A stretch of DNA of 64,000 nucleotides from Intestinibaculum porci (GTDB taxonomy: Bacteria; Bacillota_I; Bacilli_A; Erysipelotrichales; Coprobacillaceae), in contig NZ_AP019309.1 of the NCBI RefSeq assembly GCF_003925875.1, positions 2,356,001 to 2,420,000 on the forward strand. The letters are read 5' to 3'. The notes under the pieces are model-generated. The model made no database searches, was not told the DNA's origin, and saw only the letters and a program-made list of their open reading frames with translations. Below are positions 55,631 through 63,912 of this stretch, piece by piece. Numbering within the stretch: position 1 is the first letter of the stretch; each line of letters starts with the position of its first letter. Position numbers and translations under genes: made by a program.

Positions 55631-57659
55631 GGGGATTTTACAGTTAGACAACCTAATATCTCAAATTATGCGCTTGAAAAAAGCGTTTTTTTGTCAACTT
55701 TTGTTAATTTTAGACTCGTAATATTCCGTAATGTATGTTATAATGATATGGGAGGGCTTCCATATGGCTAAACGTTTAAAATCAACCAAATCTAAAAACT
55801 CTGAATCATTCTATATTATCGACGACTTCTATGATCCTAACACTAGAAAAAAATCAACCTTCGTTGTTGAAAAACTGGGCAATATCAGGACTCTCATGGA
55901 CAAGTATCATACCGATTCCCGTGATGAGGTCATGAAGCAGCTTAAGCTTTATCTTGATGAACTCAGACAAAAAGACAGTGAGGACAAGGCAGATGTTAAG
56001 CTGATTCTTAGTCAGGATGACCTAATAGAAAAAGACAAGGAAAATCTCTTTAATATCGGCTATATGTACATCAGAAACATACTGTGTTCTTTGGGCATTA
56101 AGGATATCTGCAATGAGATATCAGACCAGTACAAGTTTCAGTATAATTTAGCGAGCATTATTAATGATCTTGTTTCTGCCAGGGTTATTTATCCCTCATC
56201 AAAGCTGTCTACGTATAAGTCATGCAGTAAGTTTTTTGATTTGTCTGATTATGAACTGGCGGATGTTTACCGTTCCCTCAAGGTTCTCTCTGAGCAAAGA
56301 TACTTCATTGAAAAAATGCTTTACAAAAACAGTTCACAGCTTTTCAAGAAGAACACAGCGGTTCTCTACTATGACTGCACAAATTTCTATTTTGAGATTG
56401 AAGAAGAGGATGACTACAGAAAATACGGAAAAAGCAAGGAAAACAGACCTAATCCTATTGTTCAGTATGGTCTGTTTATGGATGCTGATGGTCTCCCTTT
56501 AGCTGATTATGTCTTTCAGGGCAATATGAATGAGCAAAAATCCATGAGAGAGTTAGAGGCTATTGTTGAAAGGGACTTTGCAGTTTCAAAGTTTGTTGTC
56601 TGTGCTGATGCAGGTCTCAACGGCTGGGAAAACAAGGTATATAATGACATGAAGAAAAACGGTGCCTATATTGTCACCCAGCCAATCAAGAAAATGTCAA
56701 AAGTCATGAAGGAATGGGCAATATCTCCAGAAGGATGGAAGCTTGAGGGGTATGCCGGAACTTTTAATCTTAATGACCTGGCTGATAAGGAAACCATTGA
56801 AATTGAGGGTGTAAAAAGAAAAATAAAGGATCTTGTTTTCTACAAGAACCGATGGGAAAAAAGAACTAAGAAATCCGAGTCATCGGGCGGCAAGTACACC
56901 CTTGAAGAAAACTACATAGTTACTTATTCAAGAAAATTTGCCAGCTATCAGAAACACATCAGAGAAAAGAAACTGGAAAGAGCCAGAAAGCTCCTTAATA
57001 ACCCAGGAAAGCTCACAAAAACAAACCAGCGAGATCCCCGCTACTATATTTCTAAAGCATCAGTCACCAAGAATGGCGAGGTGGCTAATGAAACGGTTTA
57101 TATGATTGATGAGGAAAAAATCGCTGAGGAAGAAAAGTATGATGGCTTCTATGCCGTTACCACTGATCTTGAAGACGATGATCTTTCATTGATTATTAGC
57201 GCAAACAAGCAGCGCTGGGAGATTGAAGAAAACTTTGAAATAATGAAAAGCGAACTAAAAACAAGACCTATGTATGTCACAAAAGAACATTCAATCAACG
57301 GTCATCTCCTAATATGCTTTATTGCCCTGCTGGTTTATCGCCTGCTTGAGAAAAAGTATATGAATGAGAAATATACATGTGCAGAATTATTTGATACACT
57401 CCGTGATCTTAACCTAACCTATATAAATGGAACAAACTATATTCCGTCCTTTAAAAGGACAGAAATTGTGGATGACCTGGCTGAAGTTTTTGGCTTTCAG
57501 CCCTCACGAAAAATAATTACTCAAAAATATTTAAAAAAATTTCAAAGAGTCGTTAATTCTAAAAAAAGTACGAAACTGATTTAAATAAAAGGAAGGCAAA
57601 ATATGTTGAATACATCAATACATTTTGCCTTTATTAGCTTATTAACTGTAAAATATGGG
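55631..57659 (+). mobile_element. IS1634-family insertion sequence
   Basis: A 2.03-kb element between the two 92-bp repeats, carrying one transposase. Both ends carry ATTTTACAGTTA in inverted orientation, 4-5 bp inside the edge (left GGGG-ATTTTACAGTTA; right, reverse complement, CCCAT-ATTTTACAGTTA). Confidence 0.87.
55764..57584 (+). CDS. IS1634-family transposase
   Basis: The 606-residue DDE transposase (DDE_Tnp_1 fold) has VLYYDCTNFYFE (first Asp), VVCADAGLNG (second Asp) and the Glu in RWEIEENFEIMKSELKTRPM. The interdomain part includes SYQKHIREKKLERARKLL. GGGAGG lies 8 nt before ATG 55764; an earlier in-frame ATG at 55731 was rejected. It appears intact. The short 3' region before the right repeat includes a small inverted repeat. 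IS1634-family elements move by cut-and-paste or copying, with variable long target duplications. Confidence 0.93.
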   Translation: MAKRLKSTKSKNSESFYIIDDFYDPNTRKKSTFVVEKLGNIRTLMDKYHTDSRDEVMKQLKLYLDELRQKDSEDKADVKLILSQDDLIEKDKENLFNIGYMYIRNILCSLGIKDICNEISDQYKFQYNLASIINDLVSARVIYPSSKLSTYKSCSKFFDLSDYELADVYRSLKVLSEQRYFIEKMLYKNSSQLFKKNTAVLYYDCTNFYFEIEEEDDYRKYGKSKENRPNPIVQYGLFMDADGLPLADYVFQGNMNEQKSMRELEAIVERDFAVSKFVVCADAGLNGWENKVYNDMKKNGAYIVTQPIKKMSKVMKEWAISPEGWKLEGYAGTFNLNDLADKETIEIEGVKRKIKDLVFYKNRWEKRTKKSESSGGKYTLEENYIVTYSRKFASYQKHIREKKLERARKLLNNPGKLTKTNQRDPRYYISKASVTKNGEVANETVYMIDEEKIAEEEKYDGFYAVTTDLEDDDLSLIISANKQRWEIEENFEIMKSELKTRPMYVTKEHSINGHLLICFIALLVYRLLEKKYMNEKYTCAELFDTLRDLNLTYINGTNYIPSFKRTEIVDDLAEVFGFQPSRKIITQKYLKKFQRVVNSKKSTKLI

Positions 57660-57751
57660 AATTTTACTCCCATATTTTCACACATTCAACCAAAATAACA
57701 CATTTTCGAAAAAATAGCGGATATTCTCCTAATCTACTCTTCTTTAAGCTC
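57660..57751. repeat. 92-bp direct repeat, right copy (target duplication)
   Basis: Identical to 55539-55630. The last 18 bases lie in the small minus-strand frame 57734-57898, meaning the element landed near the 3' end of that frame and duplicated its last codons. Confidence 0.92.
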
Positions 57752-57898
57752 TACTTTTTGGTCAATAATAATCATCATCTCATGAGCGGAACGAAAATAT
57801 TCTATTTTACCATCACTTAGCCATTCCACATTTCCTGCCCACGGTGAAGACGCATGTTCAAAATGAATGTAAAACATGTTTTCAATTTTTTTATCCAT
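57734..57898 (-). CDS. Hypothetical small protein, 54 aa
   Basis: ATG 57898 to TAG 57734 encodes 54 residues, beginning MDKKIENMFYIHFEH and ending IDQKVELKEE. It has balanced composition with aromatic and charged residues that look like a folded domain (WAGNVEWLSDGKIEYF). The ribosome-binding site is weak, so it could be the remaining end of a longer gene cut by the second transposase element at 57928. The function is unknown. Confidence 0.45.
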   Translation of the reverse strand: MDKKIENMFYIHFEHASSPWAGNVEWLSDGKIEYFRSAHEMMIIIDQKVELKEE

Positions 57899-57927
57899 AA
57901 TCTTGAATTCCCGGGTATAGTTTATAA

Positions 57928-59487
57928 CTACACCTCATCTTCATGCCTTTTTAGGTGAAATTTTGGTACCCAATCACTGCCTCTTTTTGTGTATGAAAGT
58001 GGGCATGAAATATTAAACGCATTATAGATATCATTAGCTCTTTTTTGTGGCTCTTCAACTGAAGTGACTGTCTTGTAGACGAGGCACTTCTGATTTCTGA
58101 GTCCCATGAATATGCCTTCCTGGTTGGTTGCAGTTTTCTTTGTTTTCTTTTGGATATACACGTTAATGGTTGCCGCAATCATTGATAATAACAGGTGACC
58201 TCTTACTGCTTCTTCGCTATGAACGCGAAGTGGTGTCAGCTTAGATGATCCCTTGCTTAAATCAAAGTACTGCTCAACCAGCTGTCTAGTATAGTAGGCA
58301 GGAAGCACTTCTTCAATTGGGAATGGAAGACTTGAAATCAGTACAAAATATCCCATTGATTCAAGCTTTTTTTGGATCTGCATAGTTGACATTTCTTTGC
58401 TCTTATTCAGACACTTATGTATTTCATGATCTACCTGATCTAGATCATATCCTAGAAAAGCATAAGCCTTATGTCCATCACCAATGCTAACTTCGATCTG
58501 TTTGATATAGACGACTCTATCACTATATTTGACCATATTTCTTTCCTGCTTTAGTTCGGGACCGTATTTATTGATCAAATCACGATATAGTCTATATTTC
58601 TCAGGCAGTCTCATCAGGAAATCGATGTTAGCTCGATAAAGCTCATTAATATCCTCAAGGGTATAATAACCAGCATCACTAAGAATATAGTCTGTTTCAA
58701 TATTGCCTAAATTATCAAGTACATTTACTGATCTGATCAGTGTATTCATATCAACGATATTGCCTGGAATAATTCTAAACATTAGGGGATAGCCTGTATC
58801 TCTCTGAAGTGTTGTAATCATTCTAGCCTCATTGGAAACCTTCCCATTGTGGTTACTGATTGCAGTTAATGGCATATGAATACTGTTAGGAAGCCCTGTG
58901 CTGTCAATGATTATAGCTTTATCAGACGAAATGTTTTCTTTGATCCACTTCATATGATTTTCAAAGAATTTAAGGACATTTTCTGATTTGCCAATTGATC
59001 TCATAAAGTCACTTATTCTCTGAGATGTGAGATTAGCCTTTGGATAAAGAATGCTTTCAAAGCTCCCTTCATACCAGGTATTGGCATGACAGTTAGCAGC
59101 GTTGGAAATGACATAGTAGGCAACCATTGCATATAAGGTATCTTTGTTTTTATAGCTGATTTCATCAATGACTTTGTCATATCCCATATGATGAATAAGC
59201 TGATCTACGAAGTAGGCATCGCCATAATCAAGAATAGTACGCTGTCTTTTGCGCTTATCAGGCTGAACATCAGATACATAGGATTCATCAGCTTCACCGA
59301 ATTCACCAGTTTCAGGATCATAGGTAAACATGCCTCTTTCTTTATTGAAAAAGATATTGTTTTCCTTATCGATAACCTTGCCTAAATGTTTAGCACCTTG
59401 CTTAACGATCTTGCCGTTTTTGCGGACTGATTTGCCAGGGATTTTAGCATAAAGTGTTCCATTAATTGTCTGATAACTGAGCTTCAT
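57928..59487 (-). CDS. DDE transposase (IS4/IS1634-like)
   Basis: The 519-residue DDE_Tnp_1-type transposase has IIDSTGLPN (first Asp), ILSDAGYYTLEDI (second Asp) and LVEQYFDLSKGSSKLTPLRV (catalytic Glu with Tyr/Lys signature). The N-terminus (MKLSYQTINGTLYAKIPGKSVRKNGKIV) is typical of the group that marks genes with a wide-spread short SH3-like start. GAGGTGC precedes ATG 59487. It belongs to a different group from the element at 55631. The ends are not firmly resolved: TATAGTTTATAA-type sequence at about 57916-57927 and the reverse complement near 59540-59551 are candidates. Confidence 0.87.
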   Translation of the reverse strand: MKLSYQTINGTLYAKIPGKSVRKNGKIVKQGAKHLGKVIDKENNIFFNKERGMFTYDPETGEFGEADESYVSDVQPDKRKRQRTILDYGDAYFVDQLIHHMGYDKVIDEISYKNKDTLYAMVAYYVISNAANCHANTWYEGSFESILYPKANLTSQRISDFMRSIGKSENVLKFFENHMKWIKENISSDKAIIIDSTGLPNSIHMPLTAISNHNGKVSNEARMITTLQRDTGYPLMFRIIPGNIVDMNTLIRSVNVLDNLGNIETDYILSDAGYYTLEDINELYRANIDFLMRLPEKYRLYRDLINKYGPELKQERNMVKYSDRVVYIKQIEVSIGDGHKAYAFLGYDLDQVDHEIHKCLNKSKEMSTMQIQKKLESMGYFVLISSLPFPIEEVLPAYYTRQLVEQYFDLSKGSSKLTPLRVHSEEAVRGHLLLSMIAATINVYIQKKTKKTATNQEGIFMGLRNQKCLVYKTVTSVEEPQKRANDIYNAFNISCPLSYTKRGSDWVPKFHLKRHEDEV

Positions 59488-59508
59488 ATTAGCACCTCTT
59501 TTGCATGA

Positions 59509-59538
59509 GTAGTTATAAATCTAATTCTTTATAACTAC
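59509..59538. repeat. 11-bp inverted repeat upstream of transposase
   Basis: GTAGTTATAAA and TTTATAACTAC pair across an 8-nt loop, 22 nt upstream of the transposase start. The arm TTTATAACTAC occurs again at 57921-57931 at the 3' end of the gene. It may be a transposase binding site or block read-in transcription. Confidence 0.7.
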
Positions 59539-59695
59539 ATTATACTATATCGTGCTAATTATTTCAATGTAAAAATTCAATTTATAGTGATGTTAACAAC
59601 ATAATTCTATATATTAATCCATCTAGAAATCAGTGTAGTTAAAAACTGTTCTAGGGAATTCAAGATAATTGTCCTTTCTAAATATAACTCCAAAA

Positions 59696-59717
59696 AAGGA
59701 AAGAACATTCTTTCCTT
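59696..59717 (-). terminator. Terminator of membrane-anchored protein gene
   Basis: On the minus strand AAGGAAAG-AATGTT-CTTTCCTT is followed by TTTT. It sits at the distal stop codon (59716-59718), which supports the full-length frame rather than the truncated one. Confidence 0.8.
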
Positions 59718-60621
59718 ATTCAATCTTTGTAATTGTCCGCATGCTGCCAATTGTAGTGGCCTGCAGCTTAGGTAAAATTTGTGATTGATCAGAAACGAGC
59801 TTTCCTGAATCAATCAAGAATGTACCATAATCATAAACGTAATTGGCCAGAAGAGAAACTCTAATATTTCCAAGCCAGTAATGATTATTTTTCAGATAGT
59901 CCGTATCAACTTTTGAAGACGTATACGTGTAGAAATAATAGGAATGACTCACCCCCGTAGGGATATAAGTGAGTTTTGCTGAAGCAACGGCAATCACAGC
60001 ATCACTATTATAACTAGAACCAGTATAACGACCAAATTAAAGAGAATAAAGTTTCGCTGAAACCTTGAAACTAGACGTAGTAGCTGAAGAAGCCATCTGC
60101 GTGATTTTAGATGTCGCTTCAGCTTTCATTTCTGAAAGAATATCACCACTAATTTTAGAAGCATTCGTAAAGCGTTCAGCTAAGCCTTTGACTTTGACAG
60201 TTTTTGATGTCGTATCAATTTTAAGTTTGAGTTCATCAACTAATACAGTGTTGTACTTGACGGTCACTTTAATGGTATCGCCATTGCTTAAGCCCGAAGA
60301 CTTATCAAATGTATATGTAATTGATTTGTAAAAGAGATTTAAACGTGCATCACTTTCATCATATTGAAAATCATTACTGACCATTGAAGAGGCCGTATAA
60401 TCACTACCACTAGTGCCACTAAAGCGAACACTGATATTCTTGGTTAAATCGACATGTGTCTTTTTAAAAAAGTTGACATAGATGATATAACTGGCTGTCG
60501 CAATAATAATCGCAACCACAACACTCATAATAATCTTTTTTCTCTTTTTGTCTTCTTGAGTAGGCAGTTCTGGAAGCCTTTGTCCGGTTTGAGAATCAAA
60601 ACGAGGTGTATTTTGTTCCAT
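59716..60621 (-). pseudogene. Membrane-anchored extracellular protein, one in-frame TAA
   Basis: ATG 60621 (AAAGGAATT upstream) starts a short Pro/Gln-rich cytoplasmic part, then a membrane helix at about 30-50 (IIMSVVVAIIIATASYIIYVNFF). The outer part has tandem beta domains (VDLTKNISVRFSGTSGSDYT; SNGDTIKVTVKYNTVLVDELK). TAA at 60037-60039 follows AKLYSL. The same frame is then open for 106 codons (FGRYTGSSYNSD ... IGSMRTITKIE) to TAA 59716 and the terminator. The truncated product is 194 residues. It resembles YkuS-like zinc-ribbon/beta-repeat membrane proteins of Firmicutes without the zinc ribbon. The function is unknown. Confidence 0.8.
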
Positions 60622-60651
60622 AATAGAATTCCTTTCTAGGAAATCAGGTGC

Positions 60652-60780
60652 CTATAAAATTAAAGGCACCTTTTTCCATGAAATTGTTTTCTTACGTTTC
60701 ATGAAAAGCCAAATAAAGATAACAAGACCTGAAATCCCCGCAGCAAGAATATATTTCATATAATTTGTAGAATCACCAGT
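60652..60780 (-). other. Severed sortase-anchor region of Cna B-domain protein
   Basis: Directly after the TAA at 60781, the same frame continues open for 42 codons: TGDSTNYMKYILAAGI, SGLVIFIWLF, MKRKK, then stop at 60652. This is a Val-x-Thr-Gly-Asp sortase-type motif, a membrane helix and a basic tail. The TAA occupies the x position. Confidence 0.88.
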
Positions 60781-63486
60781 TTATACTTTGTTTTGTACTC
60801 TTGATACTGGCATATGTGAATTAATAATAATCATATTTCCATGGTTATTTTGATCAACAGATACCGTATATCCTTTTGGTACGCTTACTTCTTTAACGCT
60901 ATATGTAACCTTATTACCATTTTTCATCACTGGTAAATTTATCCATGTATATGTCCATTTTGATGTATCTGACAATTTGATAACATTTCCGTACTTTTGG
61001 CCATTAGCATAAAGCTGCACTTTCACTGTCACTGGTCTAAGACCATCCTGATTTTGCTGATCATCCCATTGTTTTGTTACTGTCGCACTTGTTGTTTTAG
61101 ATGTTCGCGTATTGATGATATTGTAGCCATCAATACTTGTTGAATAACCTAACACTGAATTTTCGGTAACACTATAAATAATCTTTTGTCCATTATTATA
61201 AACAGGTAAGTTATTAAAACTATACGACCAGTTTGTTTTAGCTGAAACAACTACACTGCTTTGAATAATACCATCAGCCAGCAGATTGACTGTAACTGCA
61301 TGAGGACGAACGCCGTCATGATTGTTTTGATTATCCCACTCTTTATGACCTTCAACACTTGTCGTTTCAGCTGCGTGTGTGTTAGTTATGACCACATTCC
61401 CCTGATTGCTTGTATCATAAGTTGCCGTATACCCTTCTGGAACATCTTCTTTAACAGTATCGGCAATGGTTTTACCATTCTTTTTAGCTGGCAAGTTTGT
61501 CCATGTATATGTCCACTTAGAATTCTGCGTAACATTGACAGCATCACCATACTTTTCATCATTAGCATAAAGCTGAACTTTTACCGAAGATGGACACTTT
61601 CCATCCTGATTATCGCTATCGTTCCATGTCTTAGTGACCGTTGCACTCGTTGTATCAGGTGTACGTTTATTAGTAATATTGTAACCATAAATTTCTGTTG
61701 TATAACCATTCACATTGTCTTCTGTTACTAGATAAGTATAAGGTTTACCATCAGCATCATACTTCTCTAAATTTGTGAAATTATATTTCCACTGTGTTTG
61801 TTCACTAACTTCCCTTAAGTCAATCTTCTCCCCATTACGCAATAAATTAACGGTGATTTTACTTGGACGAATACCATCCTGGTTATTAGCATCATTCCAT
61901 GTCTTTTCACCAGAAACACATGTTTTCTCAGAACGTACATTTGTAATGGTAAAGCCATTAGAAACATCTCCAGTAACCGATGACGTATAACCTTCCATTT
62001 TTTCTTCTTCAACACTGTAAGTATAGTCTTTTCCTGTGCTATCAGTTTTACGTAAATCTTTAAATGTACCATGCCATCCAGTATTTGCATTTAATGTAAT
62101 GTAGTCACCTGTGCGTGTTCCGTTTCTCAACAAATAAATTGTGGCTGATTTTCCAGTTTCACCTTTCCATATTTTCTTCACAGGAATACTCACTTTTTGT
62201 GGTGTATCCTCAATTGTAAGGGAAGTTTTACTATCTGCCACCACTGTAACAGTTTTTATAGTTGAATTCGGGGTATAACCTGCAGGTGCTTTTGTTTCTT
62301 TGACTTCATATTCCCCTGGACTTAACTTTTCTGAAATCGCTTGTCCTTCTGCATCAGTAGTAATCTCATATGTTTTCCCTGATGATTTATTGGTAATGAC
62401 AAAGGTCGCTCCAGCTAATTTTTTATCATTATTTTCACTATCAACTTTGGAAATGATAATCTTAGAATTCAAATCACCGTCACCCGTTCCTGATGAAGAT
62501 GCTTCTCTATAGGTTGCGTCATATTGCTTTTTCACATCATCCGCTTTGAGCGTCATTGTATTATCAATCGTCTTTCCTTTCACATATGTAGTTTCATATT
62601 GAAAGGTGTATTGTTTAGTTCCGACATTACCAAGTTTAATTGTCATGGTCCGATCATCATTTGAATATTCAACAGTATAAGCACTTTCTGGAACCGGCTT
62701 GTTTTTGAGTACATTTCCGCTTTCTCCAAATTCTACTTCTTCCAGCTTTAATGACCCTTTAATAAATCGGATTCCTGTTGTATCGCCATCTTTGGTGGTT
62801 AATGTATCTGTTATAACAGCATTTTGTAAATCTTTTTTCATCCAGTTAATACGTCCACTCCATAACGTTTCAGTATCACTTGATTCATTCATATCAGCCC
62901 ATTTACTTAATATTTCATCTCTAAGTCCAACAGATTCCTTAATTGGAACATTAATCGTCTTTGTTTCTCCTTCCACTGTAACTGTAAATGAATTTGTCTC
63001 ATTCTTTTTCACGTTATAAAAAGAGGCCGATAATTTTACTGTTCCCTTAATATTTGAACGATCATTTACATAATCTGTGAAGGTGACTTTAATTGTTCCC
63101 CCACCAGAAGTATTTGGTGAAACAACTGCCTTTGCCATAACACTTCCATTTGGGGCATAAAGATCAAAATTACAAGCTTCACTTGTTGTTGGAAATTTAA
63201 AATTGTTAGGCAGGGTTATTGTGAAATAATCCCCTTCTTTTAATGAATTACCATAAGCACTCGCATCCCAAGCGATTGCGAGCTGCACACGATTATAGCT
63301 ATAAAAGCCATCTTCTGGTGTTTTACCGTCAGTTGTTGTTAAATTAAAGTCTGTGACTTTAATGTTAGTAAGTTCAGTAGCATCTTCAGCTTTGACAAAT
63401 CCTGTATTGTCCATGAGAGCTAAGGCCAATACAAAAAGAATAGCTAAGCTATTAACGGAGATACGTTTTAAATTACTTCGCGTCAT
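60781..63486 (-). CDS. Cna B-type domain surface protein, anchor cut off by TAA
   Basis: The 901-residue product has a signal peptide (about 1-33). Residues 35-330 are an adhesin-like N-terminal region of Ig-like folds. A SpaA-like domain (about 340-430) has KIIISKVDSENNDKKLAGATF and PGEYEVKETKAPAGYTP. Five Cna B domains then follow, each with a motif like GEKTWNDANNQDGIRPSKI and YSVTEN; these often carry Lys-Asn isopeptide bonds. The frame stops at TAA 60781-60783, just before the anchor region. Without it the protein would be secreted, not wall-anchored. GGAGG precedes ATG 63486. The original gene probably ran to 60652. Confidence 0.87.
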   Translation of the reverse strand: MTRSNLKRISVNSLAILFVLALALMDNTGFVKAEDATELTNIKVTDFNLTTTDGKTPEDGFYSYNRVQLAIAWDASAYGNSLKEGDYFTITLPNNFKFPTTSEACNFDLYAPNGSVMAKAVVSPNTSGGGTIKVTFTDYVNDRSNIKGTVKLSASFYNVKKNETNSFTVTVEGETKTINVPIKESVGLRDEILSKWADMNESSDTETLWSGRINWMKKDLQNAVITDTLTTKDGDTTGIRFIKGSLKLEEVEFGESGNVLKNKPVPESAYTVEYSNDDRTMTIKLGNVGTKQYTFQYETTYVKGKTIDNTMTLKADDVKKQYDATYREASSSGTGDGDLNSKIIISKVDSENNDKKLAGATFVITNKSSGKTYEITTDAEGQAISEKLSPGEYEVKETKAPAGYTPNSTIKTVTVVADSKTSLTIEDTPQKVSIPVKKIWKGETGKSATIYLLRNGTRTGDYITLNANTGWHGTFKDLRKTDSTGKDYTYSVEEEKMEGYTSSVTGDVSNGFTITNVRSEKTCVSGEKTWNDANNQDGIRPSKITVNLLRNGEKIDLREVSEQTQWKYNFTNLEKYDADGKPYTYLVTEDNVNGYTTEIYGYNITNKRTPDTTSATVTKTWNDSDNQDGKCPSSVKVQLYANDEKYGDAVNVTQNSKWTYTWTNLPAKKNGKTIADTVKEDVPEGYTATYDTSNQGNVVITNTHAAETTSVEGHKEWDNQNNHDGVRPHAVTVNLLADGIIQSSVVVSAKTNWSYSFNNLPVYNNGQKIIYSVTENSVLGYSTSIDGYNIINTRTSKTTSATVTKQWDDQQNQDGLRPVTVKVQLYANGQKYGNVIKLSDTSKWTYTWINLPVMKNGNKVTYSVKEVSVPKGYTVSVDQNNHGNMIIINSHMPVSRVQNKV

Positions 63487-63802
63487 AAATATCCTCCATT
63501 TTCATGAAAGTTTCCACACAAAATTCATCTCCTTTCGAGTGTAAAAGGAAACTTTCATTATCACTTTCAGCTTATATCACATTATTAATGATCTCAAATT
63601 ATTTTTTTAATTTCAAATAGGAGCTTTAACATATTTTCATATTTTAAAATTATTTTTATACGATTTCATAGGATCTTTTGCAATATTCTTGAACTATTAT
63701 TGATTTTTCTATTATATTGTGACTCAAACTATTTATGGATATTTCTCCGCTTTTTTAAAATTGATATAACTTCTTATTCCTTTATTTAGTTCTTAAAAAC
63801 GC
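63487..63802. other. Intergenic, AT-rich
   Basis: Upstream region of the Cna B-domain gene. It contains an inverted repeat AAAGTTTCC / GGAAACTTT (63505-63513 and 63547-63555) close to the start codon, possibly a regulatory stem. No gene supported. Confidence 0.45.
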
Positions 63803-63831
63803 AAAAAAAGAAGTGCATCAGTTGCACTTCT
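63803..63831 (-). terminator. Terminator of the partial DUF5722-like gene
   Basis: On the minus strand AGAAGTGCA-ACTGA-TGCACTTCT is a perfect 9-bp stem followed by seven T residues. Confidence 0.87.
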
Positions 63832-63912
63832 CTGGTAGTAGTACGTAGAAGTATGATTTGTGACTACCGTAGATATTATACAATAAAAATTATATAAATT
63901 TAATATATTATA

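Noticed and set aside
57660-57751. 92-bp repeat as part of the insertion sequence (long terminal direct repeat)
   Set aside because: It lies outside the inverted ATTTTACAGTTA ends and overlaps the end of a host reading frame, so target duplication is simpler.
33642-63486. A genetic code in which TAA is sense
   Set aside because: Many intact genes here (galE, gtfB, rfbC and others) end in TAA followed by terminators, so TAA is a normal stop.
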